Shown: in pieces, positions 9,631 through 17,258 of the stretch
How the letters are laid out: each line of letters starts with the position of its first letter
How positions within the stretch are numbered: position 1 is the stretch's first letter
NCBI GenBank assembly: GCA_040221095.1
Contig: JAVJVP010000003.1
Coordinates: 496,001 to 560,000, forward strand
Direction: 5' to 3'
DNA length: 64,000 bases
Source: UBA1479 sp040221095
GTDB lineage: Bacteria > Pseudomonadota > Alphaproteobacteria > Rhodospirillales > Casp-alpha2
Position numbers and translations under genes: made by a program
The notes under the pieces: model-generated
The model's database searches: none
What the model was told of the DNA's origin: nothing
Seen by the model: only the letters and a program-made list of their open reading frames with translations

Positions 9631-9688
9631 GACGCCGGTGAAGGTGCCCCCAGGCGTCGGCCCGGTCAACCCCGCCCGGTTCCGCCGG

Positions 9689-10144
9689 TTACTTGCTGCG
9701 CGACGGCACCATGATGGTGGCTTCGCCGTCCAGCACGACCTTGTCGCCGACCAGGCACTGGGTCTGGATCTTGACGAACTTCTTGTCGGCGATTTTCTCG
9801 GTGATCGTGGCCCGCGCGACGACCGTGTCGCCGGCCTTGACCGGGCCCTTGAACTTCAGGGTCTGGCCGACGTAGATGCAGCCCGGCCCCGGCATCTTGG
9901 TGCCGATCACGGTGGAAATGTAGCTGGCGGTCAGCAGACCGTGGGCGATGCAGCCCTCGAACATGGTTTCCGAGGCGAACTCGTGGTTCAGGTGCACCGG
10001 GTTGGTGTCGCCGGACACGCCCGCGAAGATCAGGATGTCGGATTCGGAAATGGTCCGGGAATACTCGTCGCTCTGCCCGACTTCCAAGTCTTCAAAGTAG
10101 AAACCGTGGAGTTTGTCGAGGGCGGTGACGGTATGGGTGTCCAT
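9689..10144 (-). CDS. MaoC-family (R)-specific enoyl-CoA hydratase
   Basis: A 151-residue single hot-dog-fold protein. The hydratase-2 motif is visible as FAGVSGDTNPVHLNHEFA, with the catalytic Asp and His. PhaJ-like members of this family convert trans-2-enoyl-CoA to (R)-3-hydroxyacyl-CoA, feeding polyhydroxyalkanoate or beta-oxidation metabolism. Start ATG 10144 has TTGGAG upstream. The open frame continues to 10327 only because of GC-rich sequence. Two TGC-N3-GCA palindromes lie 57-91 bases upstream. It is the first gene of the run into ribF-ileS-lspA. The substrate chain length cannot be read from sequence. Confidence 0.9.
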   Translation of the reverse strand: MDTHTVTALDKLHGFYFEDLEVGQSDEYSRTISESDILIFAGVSGDTNPVHLNHEFASETMFEGCIAHGLLTASYISTVIGTKMPGPGCIYVGQTLKFKGPVKAGDTVVARATITEKIADKKFVKIQTQCLVGDKVVLDGEATIMVPSRSK

Positions 10145-10200
10145 GATTTGCGCGCTCCAATACACCGTTGGATTGGGATTTTTGGGCATCTGGCGGAATT

Positions 10201-10235
10201 CCGCAGTGCAGCGTCCGTATATTGCACCGCAATAT
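10201..10235. promoter_or_regulatory. Paired TGC-N3-GCA palindromes between maoC-like and M23 genes
   Basis: Site 1 (10219-10235) is a perfect 7+7 inverted repeat around ACC: ATATTGC-ACC-GCAATAT. Site 2 (10201-10211) reads CCGC-AGT-GCAG. Their centres are 21 bases apart, two helical turns. The spacing and cores resemble the CTGC-N3/4-GCAG sites bound by alphaproteobacterial PhaR repressors of polyhydroxyalkanoate genes. The maoC-like gene starts 57 bases to the left and the M23 gene 70 bases to the right, so either could be controlled. Confidence 0.4.
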
Positions 10236-10305
10236 GGGGCCGGGCAAGGGAATGTTTTGCGGGGCGGGGATGCCCGTGTAGCATGCCGGGGAGAGAGGTG
10301 ATGGC

Positions 10306-11337
10306 TTGCGGTTCCTTGAAATTCCATGGTTTTCCCTGATTTTAGCGGCGGTTTTGCTGGCGGCGGCGGTCCTGGCCGCGCCCGCGTCCGTGTCCGCCGA
10401 AGACCAGCCGTCCCTGGGCCTGCCCGTGGTCTGCGAGCCGGGGCGGACCTGCTGGCTGGTCAATCATGTCGACCATGACCCCGGTCCCGGCGTGCGCGAC
10501 TATGCCTGCGGCGCCCATGGCTACAACGGCCATACGGGGGTCGACATCGCGATCCGCGACTATTCCAAGATGGAGGACGGGGTGCCGGTGGTCGCGGCGG
10601 CGGCGGGCACGGTGCGGCGCCTGCGCGACGGCATGCTGGACGGCGACGTGTCCCTGGTCGGGCGCGACGCGGTGCTGGCCCAGGGCTGCGGCAATTCCGT
10701 CGCCGTCGGCCACGGCGGCGGCTGGGAAACCTTCTATTGCCACTTGCGGCGCGGCTCCCTCACCGTGCGGCCGGGCCAGCGGGTGGAAAAGGGCGACAGG
10801 CTGGGCTCCGTCGGGTCGTCGGGCCTAGCCGAATTTCCCCATGTCCACCTGGGCGTGCGCCTGAACGGCAAGATCGTGGACCCCTTCGTCGGGGTCAACC
10901 GGTCGGCGGACTGCGGCGCCGGGCCGTCGCCGCTGTGGGATCCGCGGACCCTGGCGGCCCTCAAGGGCACGCCGACGGCGCTCTACGACGCCGGTTTCGC
11001 GCCGGTCGAGGTCAATCCCATCGCGTTGCGCCGGGGCTTTTACCGTGATGGCAAGCTGTCCGCCAAGGCGCCGCTGCTGGTGTTCTGGGTCGACGCCTTC
11101 TGGGTCGAACAGGGCGACCGCCTGACCCTGACCTTCACCGGCCCCAAGGACCGCAAGGTCGCGGCCAAGTCCTTCACCCTGGACAAGACCCAGGCGCGGC
11201 ACATGCGCTTCGTCGGCAAGCGCAAGACCGTGGACTGGCATGCGGGCCGCTATCTCGGCGTCGCCGTGCTGGAACGCCGGACCAAGGACGGCGGCAAGGA
11301 AACCTTCCGCATCGAACGGACGTTGGAAATCGAATGA
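10306..11337 (+). CDS. Secreted M23-family peptidase (LytM domain)
   Basis: A 343-residue exported zinc peptidase, probably cutting peptidoglycan peptide bridges or acting as a hydrolase activator. A signal peptide covers residues 1-31 (hydrophobic core, then ASVSA). The M23 metal site is complete: His/Asp in GHTGVDIAI and the HxH in FPHVHLGV. A beta-rich C-terminal extension of about 130 residues follows the domain. The start is TTG 10306, preceded by GAGAGAGG at 10291-10298. The ATG at 10301 is out of frame. The stop codon lies within a 28-base tandem duplication. Confidence 0.92.
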   Translation: MRFLEIPWFSLILAAVLLAAAVLAAPASVSAEDQPSLGLPVVCEPGRTCWLVNHVDHDPGPGVRDYACGAHGYNGHTGVDIAIRDYSKMEDGVPVVAAAAGTVRRLRDGMLDGDVSLVGRDAVLAQGCGNSVAVGHGGGWETFYCHLRRGSLTVRPGQRVEKGDRLGSVGSSGLAEFPHVHLGVRLNGKIVDPFVGVNRSADCGAGPSPLWDPRTLAALKGTPTALYDAGFAPVEVNPIALRRGFYRDGKLSAKAPLLVFWVDAFWVEQGDRLTLTFTGPKDRKVAAKSFTLDKTQARHMRFVGKRKTVDWHAGRYLGVAVLERRTKDGGKETFRIERTLEIE

Positions 11338-11380
11338 CGGCCTGAAGGCGGTGGAAATTGAATGATCGCCTGGAGGCGGT
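11325..11380. repeat. Imperfect 28-base tandem duplication spanning the M23 stop codon
   Basis: Two adjacent 28-base units (11325-11352 and 11353-11380) match at 24 positions. The first contains the last codons and TGA of the M23 gene. The second repeats the same end in the intergenic gap. Because 28 is not a multiple of three, the event left a duplicated gene end rather than a longer protein. Confidence 0.8.
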
Positions 11381-11387
11381 TTGGGGA

Positions 11388-11837
11388 TCAGGTCAGGGAC
11401 GGCCGGCGCGACACCAGCTTGGGCGTCGCCCGCAACGCCCGACGCAGGCCCTGGGCCGCGTCCTGGGTGCGGGTCTGAACCTCGCGCTGGACGCGGGCGG
11501 TGGCGGTCTCGGCGGTCTTGGTCGACACGAAATCCTCTTCCGGGAACAGGGCGGCGGCCTGGACCTTGTCCTCTTCCCGCTCCTCCTCGCGCTTGGCGAT
11601 CAGGTTCAGGGTGCGGGTCACCAGGGGGTGGCGGTCCGGGCGCTTACGCGATTTGCGCATGTGTTCCTTGGCGATCGCCTTCACCATGTTGACGATGGTC
11701 TGGTAATGGTGATTGGTCTCGCACCAGCGGGCAAAGGCGGCCACGGTCCAGGGGTTGGCCGGCAGGGGCCGCAGCCCCCGGTTGTGGCACCAGTCGACGA
11801 AAACCGTCCAGGCCGTGTTTTGAGTCAGTCGAGGCAT
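11388..11837 (-). CDS. Hypothetical protein resembling a tyrosine-recombinase core-binding (SAM-like) domain
   Basis: A 149-residue basic protein. Residues about 5-75 (TAWTVFVDWCHNRGLRPLPA and following, then ARWCETNHHYQTIVNMVKAI) read like the N-terminal helical DNA-binding domain of phage-type integrases. No catalytic R..HxxR..Y domain follows. The remaining half is charged and probably helical or coiled. It ends convergently, 50 bases from the M23 stop. A perfect TATAAT (11887-11882) lies about 45 bases upstream of ATG 11837. It could be an integrase remnant or a stand-alone conserved protein. The function is unknown. Confidence 0.65.
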   Translation of the reverse strand: MPRLTQNTAWTVFVDWCHNRGLRPLPANPWTVAAFARWCETNHHYQTIVNMVKAIAKEHMRKSRKRPDRHPLVTRTLNLIAKREEEREEDKVQAAALFPEEDFVSTKTAETATARVQREVQTRTQDAAQGLRRALRATPKLVSRRPSLT

Positions 11838-11881
11838 ATCACCAGGTTCGCCGCCTAAATTTGCACTGTTCCCGCGGGGGA

Positions 11882-11887
11882 ATTATA
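11882..11887 (-). promoter_or_regulatory. Candidate -10 box for the 11388-11837 gene
   Basis: A perfect TATAAT on the minus strand, 45 bases before ATG 11837. No convincing -35 box is seen at 16-19 bases spacing. Confidence 0.3.
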
Positions 11888-11908
11888 CCGTTTCCGTCCA
11901 GGCGCGGC

Positions 11909-11936
11909 TTGACCCGGGCGGAAATTCCACTATTCA
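11909..11936 (+). promoter_or_regulatory. Candidate promoter for the dehydrogenase-ferredoxin pair
   Basis: TTGACC (11909-11914) and TATTCA (11931-11936) are 16 bases apart. The start site would fall near 11943, about 40 bases before ATG 11985. It is a motif match only. Confidence 0.35.
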
Positions 11937-11984
11937 AGCCCATAATTGGGAAACATCCGATTAAATTATGGAGAAAATTAGACC

Positions 11985-13061
11985 ATGGGTGAATACCGAA
12001 TTGCCGCCATCGGCGGAGACGGGATCGGGCCGGAAGTCGTCGAGGCCGGCGTCGAGGTCCTGAACGCGGTCGCGGAACGCGACGGTGGGTTCTCGCTCAA
12101 GGTCGAAACCTTCCCCTGGGGCGGCGACTATTACCGCAAGCACGGCGTGATGATGCCGGAAGACGGGGTCGAGACGCTGAAGCCCTTCGACGCCATCTAT
12201 TTCGGCTCCGCCGGCGATCCAAACATCCCCGACCACATTACGCTGTGGGGCCTGCGCCTGAAGATCTGCCAGACCCTGGACCAGTACGCCAACGTGCGCC
12301 CGTCCAAGCTGCTGCCCGGCATCGACGGCCCCCTGAAGAACGTCAAGCCCGGCGACCTGGACTGGGTCATCGTGCGGGAAAACTCCGAAGGCGAATACGC
12401 CGGCGTCGGCGGCCGGGTGCATACGGGCCTGCCCGAAGAAGTCGGCATGGACGTCGCCGTGTTCACCCGCGCGGGTGTCGAGCGCATCCAGCGCTTCGCC
12501 CTGGACCTGGCCCGCTCGCGCCCCCGCAAGAAACTGACCCTGGTCACCAAGTCCAACGCCCAGCGCCACGGCATGGTGTTCTGGGACGACGTGTTCGAGG
12601 TCGTGCGCAAGGACTACCCCGACGTCGAGACCGACAAGATGCTGGTCGACGCCATGACCACGCGCATGGTGTTGAAGCCGCAGACGCTGGACACCATCGT
12701 CGCCACCAACCTGCATGCCGACGTGCTGTCGGATCTGGCGGCGGCGCTCACGGGATCGCTCGGCATCGCGCCGACGGCCAACCTGCGGCCGGAGCGGGAC
12801 TTCCCATCGATGTTCGAGCCGATCCACGGCTCCGCCTTCGACATCATCGGCAAGGGGGTGGCCAACCCCATCGGCTGCTTCTGGTCCGGCGTCATGTTGT
12901 TGGAACACCTGGGCGAGCCCGCCGCCGCCCAGCGCCTGATGGCGGCGGTCGAGCGGGTCACCGGATCGCGCGAGGCCGTGTCGCCGGACCTGGGCGGTTC
13001 CGCCACCACCCGCCAGGTGACGGATGCGGTGCTGGCCGCGGTCAGGGGCGCAAATGACTGA
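11985..13061 (+). CDS. Tartrate / D-malate type NAD-dependent beta-decarboxylating dehydrogenase
   Basis: A 358-residue member of the isopropylmalate/isocitrate dehydrogenase superfamily. Seen: the N-terminal AAIGGDGIGPEV, substrate-phase segments YANVRPSKLLPG and RENSEGEYAGVGG, and the metal/nucleotide region DVLSDLAAALTGSLG with FEPIHGSA. The RENSEGEY form is that of tartrate dehydrogenase/decarboxylase and DmlA-type D-malate dehydrogenase, rather than LeuB (normally RELTGG). The likely reaction is oxidation or decarboxylation of tartrate or D-malate. The gene overlaps the start of a ferredoxin gene, so the two are translationally coupled. Which hydroxy-diacid is used is not decidable here. 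Confidence 0.9.
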   Translation: MGEYRIAAIGGDGIGPEVVEAGVEVLNAVAERDGGFSLKVETFPWGGDYYRKHGVMMPEDGVETLKPFDAIYFGSAGDPNIPDHITLWGLRLKICQTLDQYANVRPSKLLPGIDGPLKNVKPGDLDWVIVRENSEGEYAGVGGRVHTGLPEEVGMDVAVFTRAGVERIQRFALDLARSRPRKKLTLVTKSNAQRHGMVFWDDVFEVVRKDYPDVETDKMLVDAMTTRMVLKPQTLDTIVATNLHADVLSDLAAALTGSLGIAPTANLRPERDFPSMFEPIHGSAFDIIGKGVANPIGCFWSGVMLLEHLGEPAAAQRLMAAVERVTGSREAVSPDLGGSATTRQVTDAVLAAVRGAND

Positions 13062-13317
13062 AATCACCGTCGAATTCCGCCGTTCGGGCGTGACCGGGAC
13101 CTGGGACGGCTCCCACGACAGCATCCTCGACCTGGCCGAAAGCCTGGACCTGGTGCTGGCCTACAGCTGCCGGTCGGGCATCTGCACGACCTGCCAGTGC
13201 CGCAAGATCGCGGGCGACATCGAATACAGCGACGACGGCGTCTATCAGCCGGACGCCCCGGACGAAATCCTGATCTGCTGTTCCGTGCCGAAGACGGCGC
13301 TGGTGCTGGATATCTGA
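13054..13317 (+). CDS. Small [2Fe-2S] ferredoxin
   Basis: An 87-residue plant-type ferredoxin. Ligand cysteines fit C39-x4-C44-x2-C47 and C75. It ends in LVLDI, like the C-terminal ferredoxin domain of oxygenase reductases (vanillate demethylase reductase type), but no flavin/NAD domain is attached, so it is a free-standing electron carrier. ATG 13054 lies within the last codons of the upstream dehydrogenase, with AGGGG before it. Its redox partner is not in the immediate neighbourhood. Confidence 0.9.
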   Translation: MTEITVEFRRSGVTGTWDGSHDSILDLAESLDLVLAYSCRSGICTTCQCRKIAGDIEYSDDGVYQPDAPDEILICCSVPKTALVLDI

Positions 13318-13394
13318 TAAGGTCGGCCACCGTGCAGTTCTGCACGCCGTGCCCGGCGCAACCGCAATAAAGAGACAGGGGAGGCCCCGCCGCC

Positions 13395-13610
13395 ATGCAA
13401 CTTTCGGAAATCGCCCGCGTGCAGCAGTACCTGCGCGCCGCCTTCGACAACAACCGCTTCATCGTCAAGCCGCCCAAGAAGGACGGCCATCCGGTCGAGG
13501 TCTATCTGGGCGAACATTTCGTCGGCGTCCTGCACCGCGACGAGGACGAGGGCGAAGTCTCCTTCTCCCTGCAGATCGCCATCCTGGAAGAAGATCTGCC
13601 GCAGGTTTAG
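13395..13610 (+). CDS. DUF3126 family protein
   Basis: A 71-residue cytoplasmic protein of the alphaproteobacterial DUF3126 family, recognised from MQLSEIARVQQYLR at the start and the central EVYLGEHFVGVLHRDEDEGE segment. The family has no assigned biochemical role that I know of. Start ATG 13395 has GGGGAGG upstream. It lies 77 bases after the ferredoxin gene, possibly on the same transcript. Confidence 0.88.
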   Translation: MQLSEIARVQQYLRAAFDNNRFIVKPPKKDGHPVEVYLGEHFVGVLHRDEDEGEVSFSLQIAILEEDLPQV

Positions 13611-13720
13611 GGGCGCGGCCACGCGGTCCTTCCCTCGGCATTCGGCTTGATCGGCACGTGGATGGCCGGGTCTGGGCCCGGCCATGACGGTTTAGGGATG
13701 GTCGCGCGGCTTGGGAGCCC

Positions 13721-14194
13721 TTATACCGACACCGGCAGCGCCGTGCGGTAGACCACCTGTTTCAGGGAAAAACTCGACTTGATGGCGGCGACGCCGGTGA
13801 CCCGCGTCAGCCTGTCCATGAGGAACCGCTCGTAGGCGGACAGGTCCGCCGTGACCACCCGCAGCAGGTAATCCGCGTCGCCGGTCATCAGGTAGCATTC
13901 CATGACCTCGGGCCAGGAGCGGATGGCGGCCTCGAACTCCTCCAACGCCTTTTCCACCTGCCGTTCCAACGTGACGCTGATGAAGATGGAGACGGGCAGG
14001 CCCACGGCCTGCTGATCGACCAGGGTGACGTAGTCGCGGATCACGCCCGCGTCCTCCAGCCGCTTGACCCGGCGCAGGCAGGGCGAGGCCGACAGGCCCA
14101 CGGCCTCGGCCAGGTCGACGTTGCGCATGCGGGCGTTGGTCTGGATCGCCGTGAGAATGCGGCGGTCGATGGCGTCGAGGTCGATATCAGGCAT
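13721..14194 (-). CDS. Lrp/AsnC-family transcriptional regulator
   Basis: A 157-residue regulator with an N-terminal helix-turn-helix (LAEAVGLSASPCLRRVKRLE) and a C-terminal RAM ligand-binding domain (GDADYLLRVVTADL). It is transcribed away from the E1-like gene, sharing a 145-base AT-rich control region. In this family the regulator usually binds that gap and responds to an amino acid. Synteny with the E1-like gene recalls the mdeR-mdeB arrangement of methionine catabolism in pseudomonads, but no methionine gamma-lyase gene is next to it. Confidence 0.94.
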   Translation of the reverse strand: MPDIDLDAIDRRILTAIQTNARMRNVDLAEAVGLSASPCLRRVKRLEDAGVIRDYVTLVDQQAVGLPVSIFISVTLERQVEKALEEFEAAIRSWPEVMECYLMTGDADYLLRVVTADLSAYERFLMDRLTRVTGVAAIKSSFSLKQVVYRTALPVSV

Positions 14195-14339
14195 TTTTCA
14201 CCAATCCGAGATCGAAAAAGTCATATTAATTGCGTAAATATTCCATTCAGCGCCGCATATCGCAAGGAAATACCGGGGATTTTAGCGTAGGATTGCGCCA
14301 GATCGTGCGATTCCGCATCCTTCCCGCCCGGAGACCCCC
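14195..14339. promoter_or_regulatory. Divergent control region of the Lrp regulator and the E1-like enzyme
   Basis: This 145-base gap contains a markedly AT-rich stretch (about 14219-14250) and a partly symmetrical segment near 14290-14325 with GATTGCGC and GCGATTC facing each other. Lrp-type regulators commonly bind such AT-rich divergent promoters. No single promoter pair stands out. Confidence 0.4.
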
Positions 14340-16682
14340 ATGGCCCCCCTCGACACCCCCAACCATCTGATGATCGAGCCCAACCCCGCCGCCGCTCCCG
14401 GCGCGGACACCCTGGCCCGCCTGACCGATCTGCAGAAGCGCATCCTGTGGCTGTCGACCTGGACCATCCATCACGCCAACCACATCCGGGCCAAGGGCGA
14501 GGTCAAGGTCGGCGGGCATCAGGCGTCCTGCGCGTCCTCGGCGGCGCTGATGACGGCGCTGTACTTCCACGCCCTGCGCCCGCAGGACCGGGTCGCCGTG
14601 AAGCCCCATGCCAGCCCCGTGTTCCACGCCATCCAGTACCTGATGGGCAACCAGACGCGGGAGAAGCTCGAGAATTTCCGCGGCCTCGGCGGCGCGCAAA
14701 GCTATCCGTCGCGGACCAAGGACACGGACGACGTGGATTTCTCCACCGGCTCCGTCGGCATGGGCCCGGCCATGACCATGTTCGCCTCCCTGACCCAGGA
14801 TTACACCCGCCGCCATTTCGAATCCGTCCGCGCGCGGGAACCGGGGCGCATGATCGCCCTGGTCGGCGACGCGGAAATGGACGAAGGCAACATGTACGAG
14901 GCGATCCTCGAAGGCTGGAAGCACAACCTGCGCAATTGCTGGTGGATCATCGACTACAACCGCCAGAGCCTGGATGGCGTCGTCAACGACAAGCTGTTCC
15001 GCCTGATCGACCGCCTGTTCCGCGCCGCCGGCTGGCGCGTGGTCATCATGAAGTACGGCAAGTTGATGCGGGAGGCCTTCCAGAAGCCCGGCGGCAAGGT
15101 GCTGAAGAAATGGATCAACGACTGCCCCAACGACATGTACGCGGCCCTGACGTTCCAGGGCGGGGCGGCCTGGCGCGACCATCTGACCGCCGACATCGGC
15201 AACGAGGCCGGCGTGCCGGAACTGCTGGCGTCCCATACGGATGACGAACTGCAGGACCTGATGTCCAACCTGGGCGGCCACTGCCTGGAAACCATCTGCG
15301 AGGCATTCAAGTCGGCCGACGACGACATCCCGACCTGCTTCCTGGCCTATACCATCAAGGGCTGGGGCCTGCCGTTGGCGGGCCATAAGGACAACCATGC
15401 GGGCATCCTGACGCCGGATCAGTTGCAGGGCTTCCGCAAGGATCTGGGCATCCAGGAAGGCCAGGAGTGGGAACCCTTCGCGGGCATGGAAGACCGGGCG
15501 GATCAGCTGCGCGACTTCATCGCCAACACCCCCTTCATGGGACCGGGGGCGAAGGACCGCCGCATGTCGGCCCAGCCCGTCGCCGTGCCGGCCAAGCTGG
15601 CGGAAACGGGCAAGGGCAAGGGCTCGACCCAGGAAGCCTTCGGCAAGATTTTGTTCGAACTGGCGGCCACGGACCAGGATCTGGCCGACCGCATCGTCAC
15701 CACCTCGCCCGACGTCACCGTGTCGACCAACCTGGGTCCCTGGGTCAACCGCCGCGGAATCTTCGCCATGGAGGAACGGGAGGATACCTTCCGCAAGGTC
15801 AACGTGCCGTCGGTGCAGAAATGGGGCGCCAACGACGAAGGCCAGCACCTGGAACTGGGCATCGCCGAAAACAACCTGTTCCTGGCCCTGGCGGCCCTGG
15901 GCCTCAGCCACGAACTGCATGGCGAGCGGCTGCTGCCCATCGGCACCCTGTACGATCCGTTCATTCAGCGCGGATTGGATGCCCTCAACTATGCCTGTTA
16001 TCAGGACGCGCGGTTCATGGTGGTGGCGACGCCCGCCGGCGTGACCCTGGCCCCCGAAGGCGGGGCGCATCAGTCCGTCGCCACACCGATGATCGGCATG
16101 GGCCAGCCGGGCCTGGCCTATTTCGAACCGACCTATGCGGACGAGCTCGAGGCCGTCATGCGCTGGGGCTTCGGCCATATGCAGGCGGCGGACGGCGGCT
16201 CGGTCTATCTGCGCCTCTCCACCCGGCCGCTGGAACAGCCCGCCCGCAAGATGGACACGGCCCTGGCCGATCAGGTGATCGCCGGCGCCTATTGGCTGAA
16301 GCAGCCGTCATCGAAAGATGCGGGCGCCATCGTCTATACCGGCGCCCTGGCCCCGGAAGCCATGGCGGCGGCGGAAAACCTTGCCGGCAAGAACGGCCCC
16401 GGCGTGCTCGCCGTGACCTCGCCGGACCGGCTCTACTCCGACTGGCGCAAGAACGGCGGTAAAAGCCATGCGGCCAAGCTGCTGGCCGGGATCAAGCCGG
16501 GGGGCAAGCTGGTCACCCTCATCGACGGCCATCCGGCGACGCTCAGCTGGCTCGGCGGCGTCATGGGCCACCGGGTGAGCGCCCTCGGGGTCGAGGACTT
16601 CGGCCAATGCGGCACGGTCCAGGAACTTTATCGGAAATACGGGTTGGATGCCGAGGCCATCGCGGCGGCCTATGCGGACTAG
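14340..16682 (+). CDS. Transketolase-like homodimeric 2-oxoacid dehydrogenase E1
   Basis: A 780-residue thiamine-diphosphate enzyme. The ThDP-binding motif reads LVGDAEMDEGN, close to the GDGEMDE of AceE. The N-terminal half keeps the HANHIR and KVGGHQASCASS segments, and the pyrimidine domain has LGIAENNLFLALAALG. It is shorter than the usual AceE (about 880 residues). AceE-type enzymes decarboxylate pyruvate, and MdeB-like members act on 2-oxobutyrate. With no E2/E3 genes nearby and a divergent Lrp regulator, an amino-acid-derived 2-oxoacid substrate is a reasonable inference. ATG 14340 has GGAG upstream. Its end lies 3 bases from the convergent neighbour. Confidence 0.88.
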   Translation: MAPLDTPNHLMIEPNPAAAPGADTLARLTDLQKRILWLSTWTIHHANHIRAKGEVKVGGHQASCASSAALMTALYFHALRPQDRVAVKPHASPVFHAIQYLMGNQTREKLENFRGLGGAQSYPSRTKDTDDVDFSTGSVGMGPAMTMFASLTQDYTRRHFESVRAREPGRMIALVGDAEMDEGNMYEAILEGWKHNLRNCWWIIDYNRQSLDGVVNDKLFRLIDRLFRAAGWRVVIMKYGKLMREAFQKPGGKVLKKWINDCPNDMYAALTFQGGAAWRDHLTADIGNEAGVPELLASHTDDELQDLMSNLGGHCLETICEAFKSADDDIPTCFLAYTIKGWGLPLAGHKDNHAGILTPDQLQGFRKDLGIQEGQEWEPFAGMEDRADQLRDFIANTPFMGPGAKDRRMSAQPVAVPAKLAETGKGKGSTQEAFGKILFELAATDQDLADRIVTTSPDVTVSTNLGPWVNRRGIFAMEEREDTFRKVNVPSVQKWGANDEGQHLELGIAENNLFLALAALGLSHELHGERLLPIGTLYDPFIQRGLDALNYACYQDARFMVVATPAGVTLAPEGGAHQSVATPMIGMGQPGLAYFEPTYADELEAVMRWGFGHMQAADGGSVYLRLSTRPLEQPARKMDTALADQVIAGAYWLKQPSSKDAGAIVYTGALAPEAMAAAENLAGKNGPGVLAVTSPDRLYSDWRKNGGKSHAAKLLAGIKPGGKLVTLIDGHPATLSWLGGVMGHRVSALGVEDFGQCGTVQELYRKYGLDAEAIAAAYAD

Positions 16683-16685
16683 GGC

Positions 16686-17078
16686 CTAGCTGCAGCGCAG
16701 ACGCAGGCCCGAGCCGTAACCGCGGTCTTCCCAGCGCGGCTTGATGAATAGCGTCACGCCGGCGGGGTATTTGGCGGCCTTGAGGAACTTCACCGTCGCC
16801 GTCTGGTTGACGGCAAAGCGCATCTCGCGTTTCGCCAGGACGGTCTCGCCGTCGTGGGTCATGACCATCAGGGCGGCGGTCTTCGGCCACATGTCGCCGC
16901 GGTTCTTCATGCGGAACACGGCGACGCCGCCTTCGCAGCGGGCATCGACCAACATGTCCAGGCGCGGCACGCGGACCTGGGCGAGTTCGATGTCGGCGGC
17001 CTGGGCCGAGGTTTCGGCGCCGATGGCGGCGGCGAACATGACGGTGGCGGCGATGATCGTGCGGCGGAAGGTGTTCAT
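16686..17078 (-). CDS. Hypothetical periplasmic protein
   Basis: A 130-residue protein with a clear signal peptide (MNTFRRTIIAATVMFAAAIG, then cleavage after SAQA, near residue 27). The mature part looks like a single beta-sandwich domain of about 100 residues with two cysteines that could form a disulfide. No family is recognised. ATG 17078 has AAGAGACG upstream. The frame stays open to 17795 only opposite the response regulator. It faces away from that regulator, which might control it. Confidence 0.75.
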   Translation of the reverse strand: MNTFRRTIIAATVMFAAAIGAETSAQAADIELAQVRVPRLDMLVDARCEGGVAVFRMKNRGDMWPKTAALMVMTHDGETVLAKREMRFAVNQTATVKFLKAAKYPAGVTLFIKPRWEDRGYGSGLRLRCS

Positions 17079-17258
17079 GGTCGCGTCTCTTTTTTGTTGG
17101 CTCACGTTCTGTGACCAGGGGCCCAAGGGGCTGCTCTGGATTGAAGCCATTGTCGCGTCCACGCCTTGACTGAGGATGGCGGGCACCTGACTCGCACCTG
17201 ACACGGCCTGACGGGATTGAACTGGCGGGAGGGGGCGAAAATTCATAATCTGCGCGCC

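Noticed and set aside
9631..9688. Gap before ribF, checked for an FMN riboswitch
   Set aside because: The 58 bases are too short for the FMN aptamer and contain none of its conserved segments.
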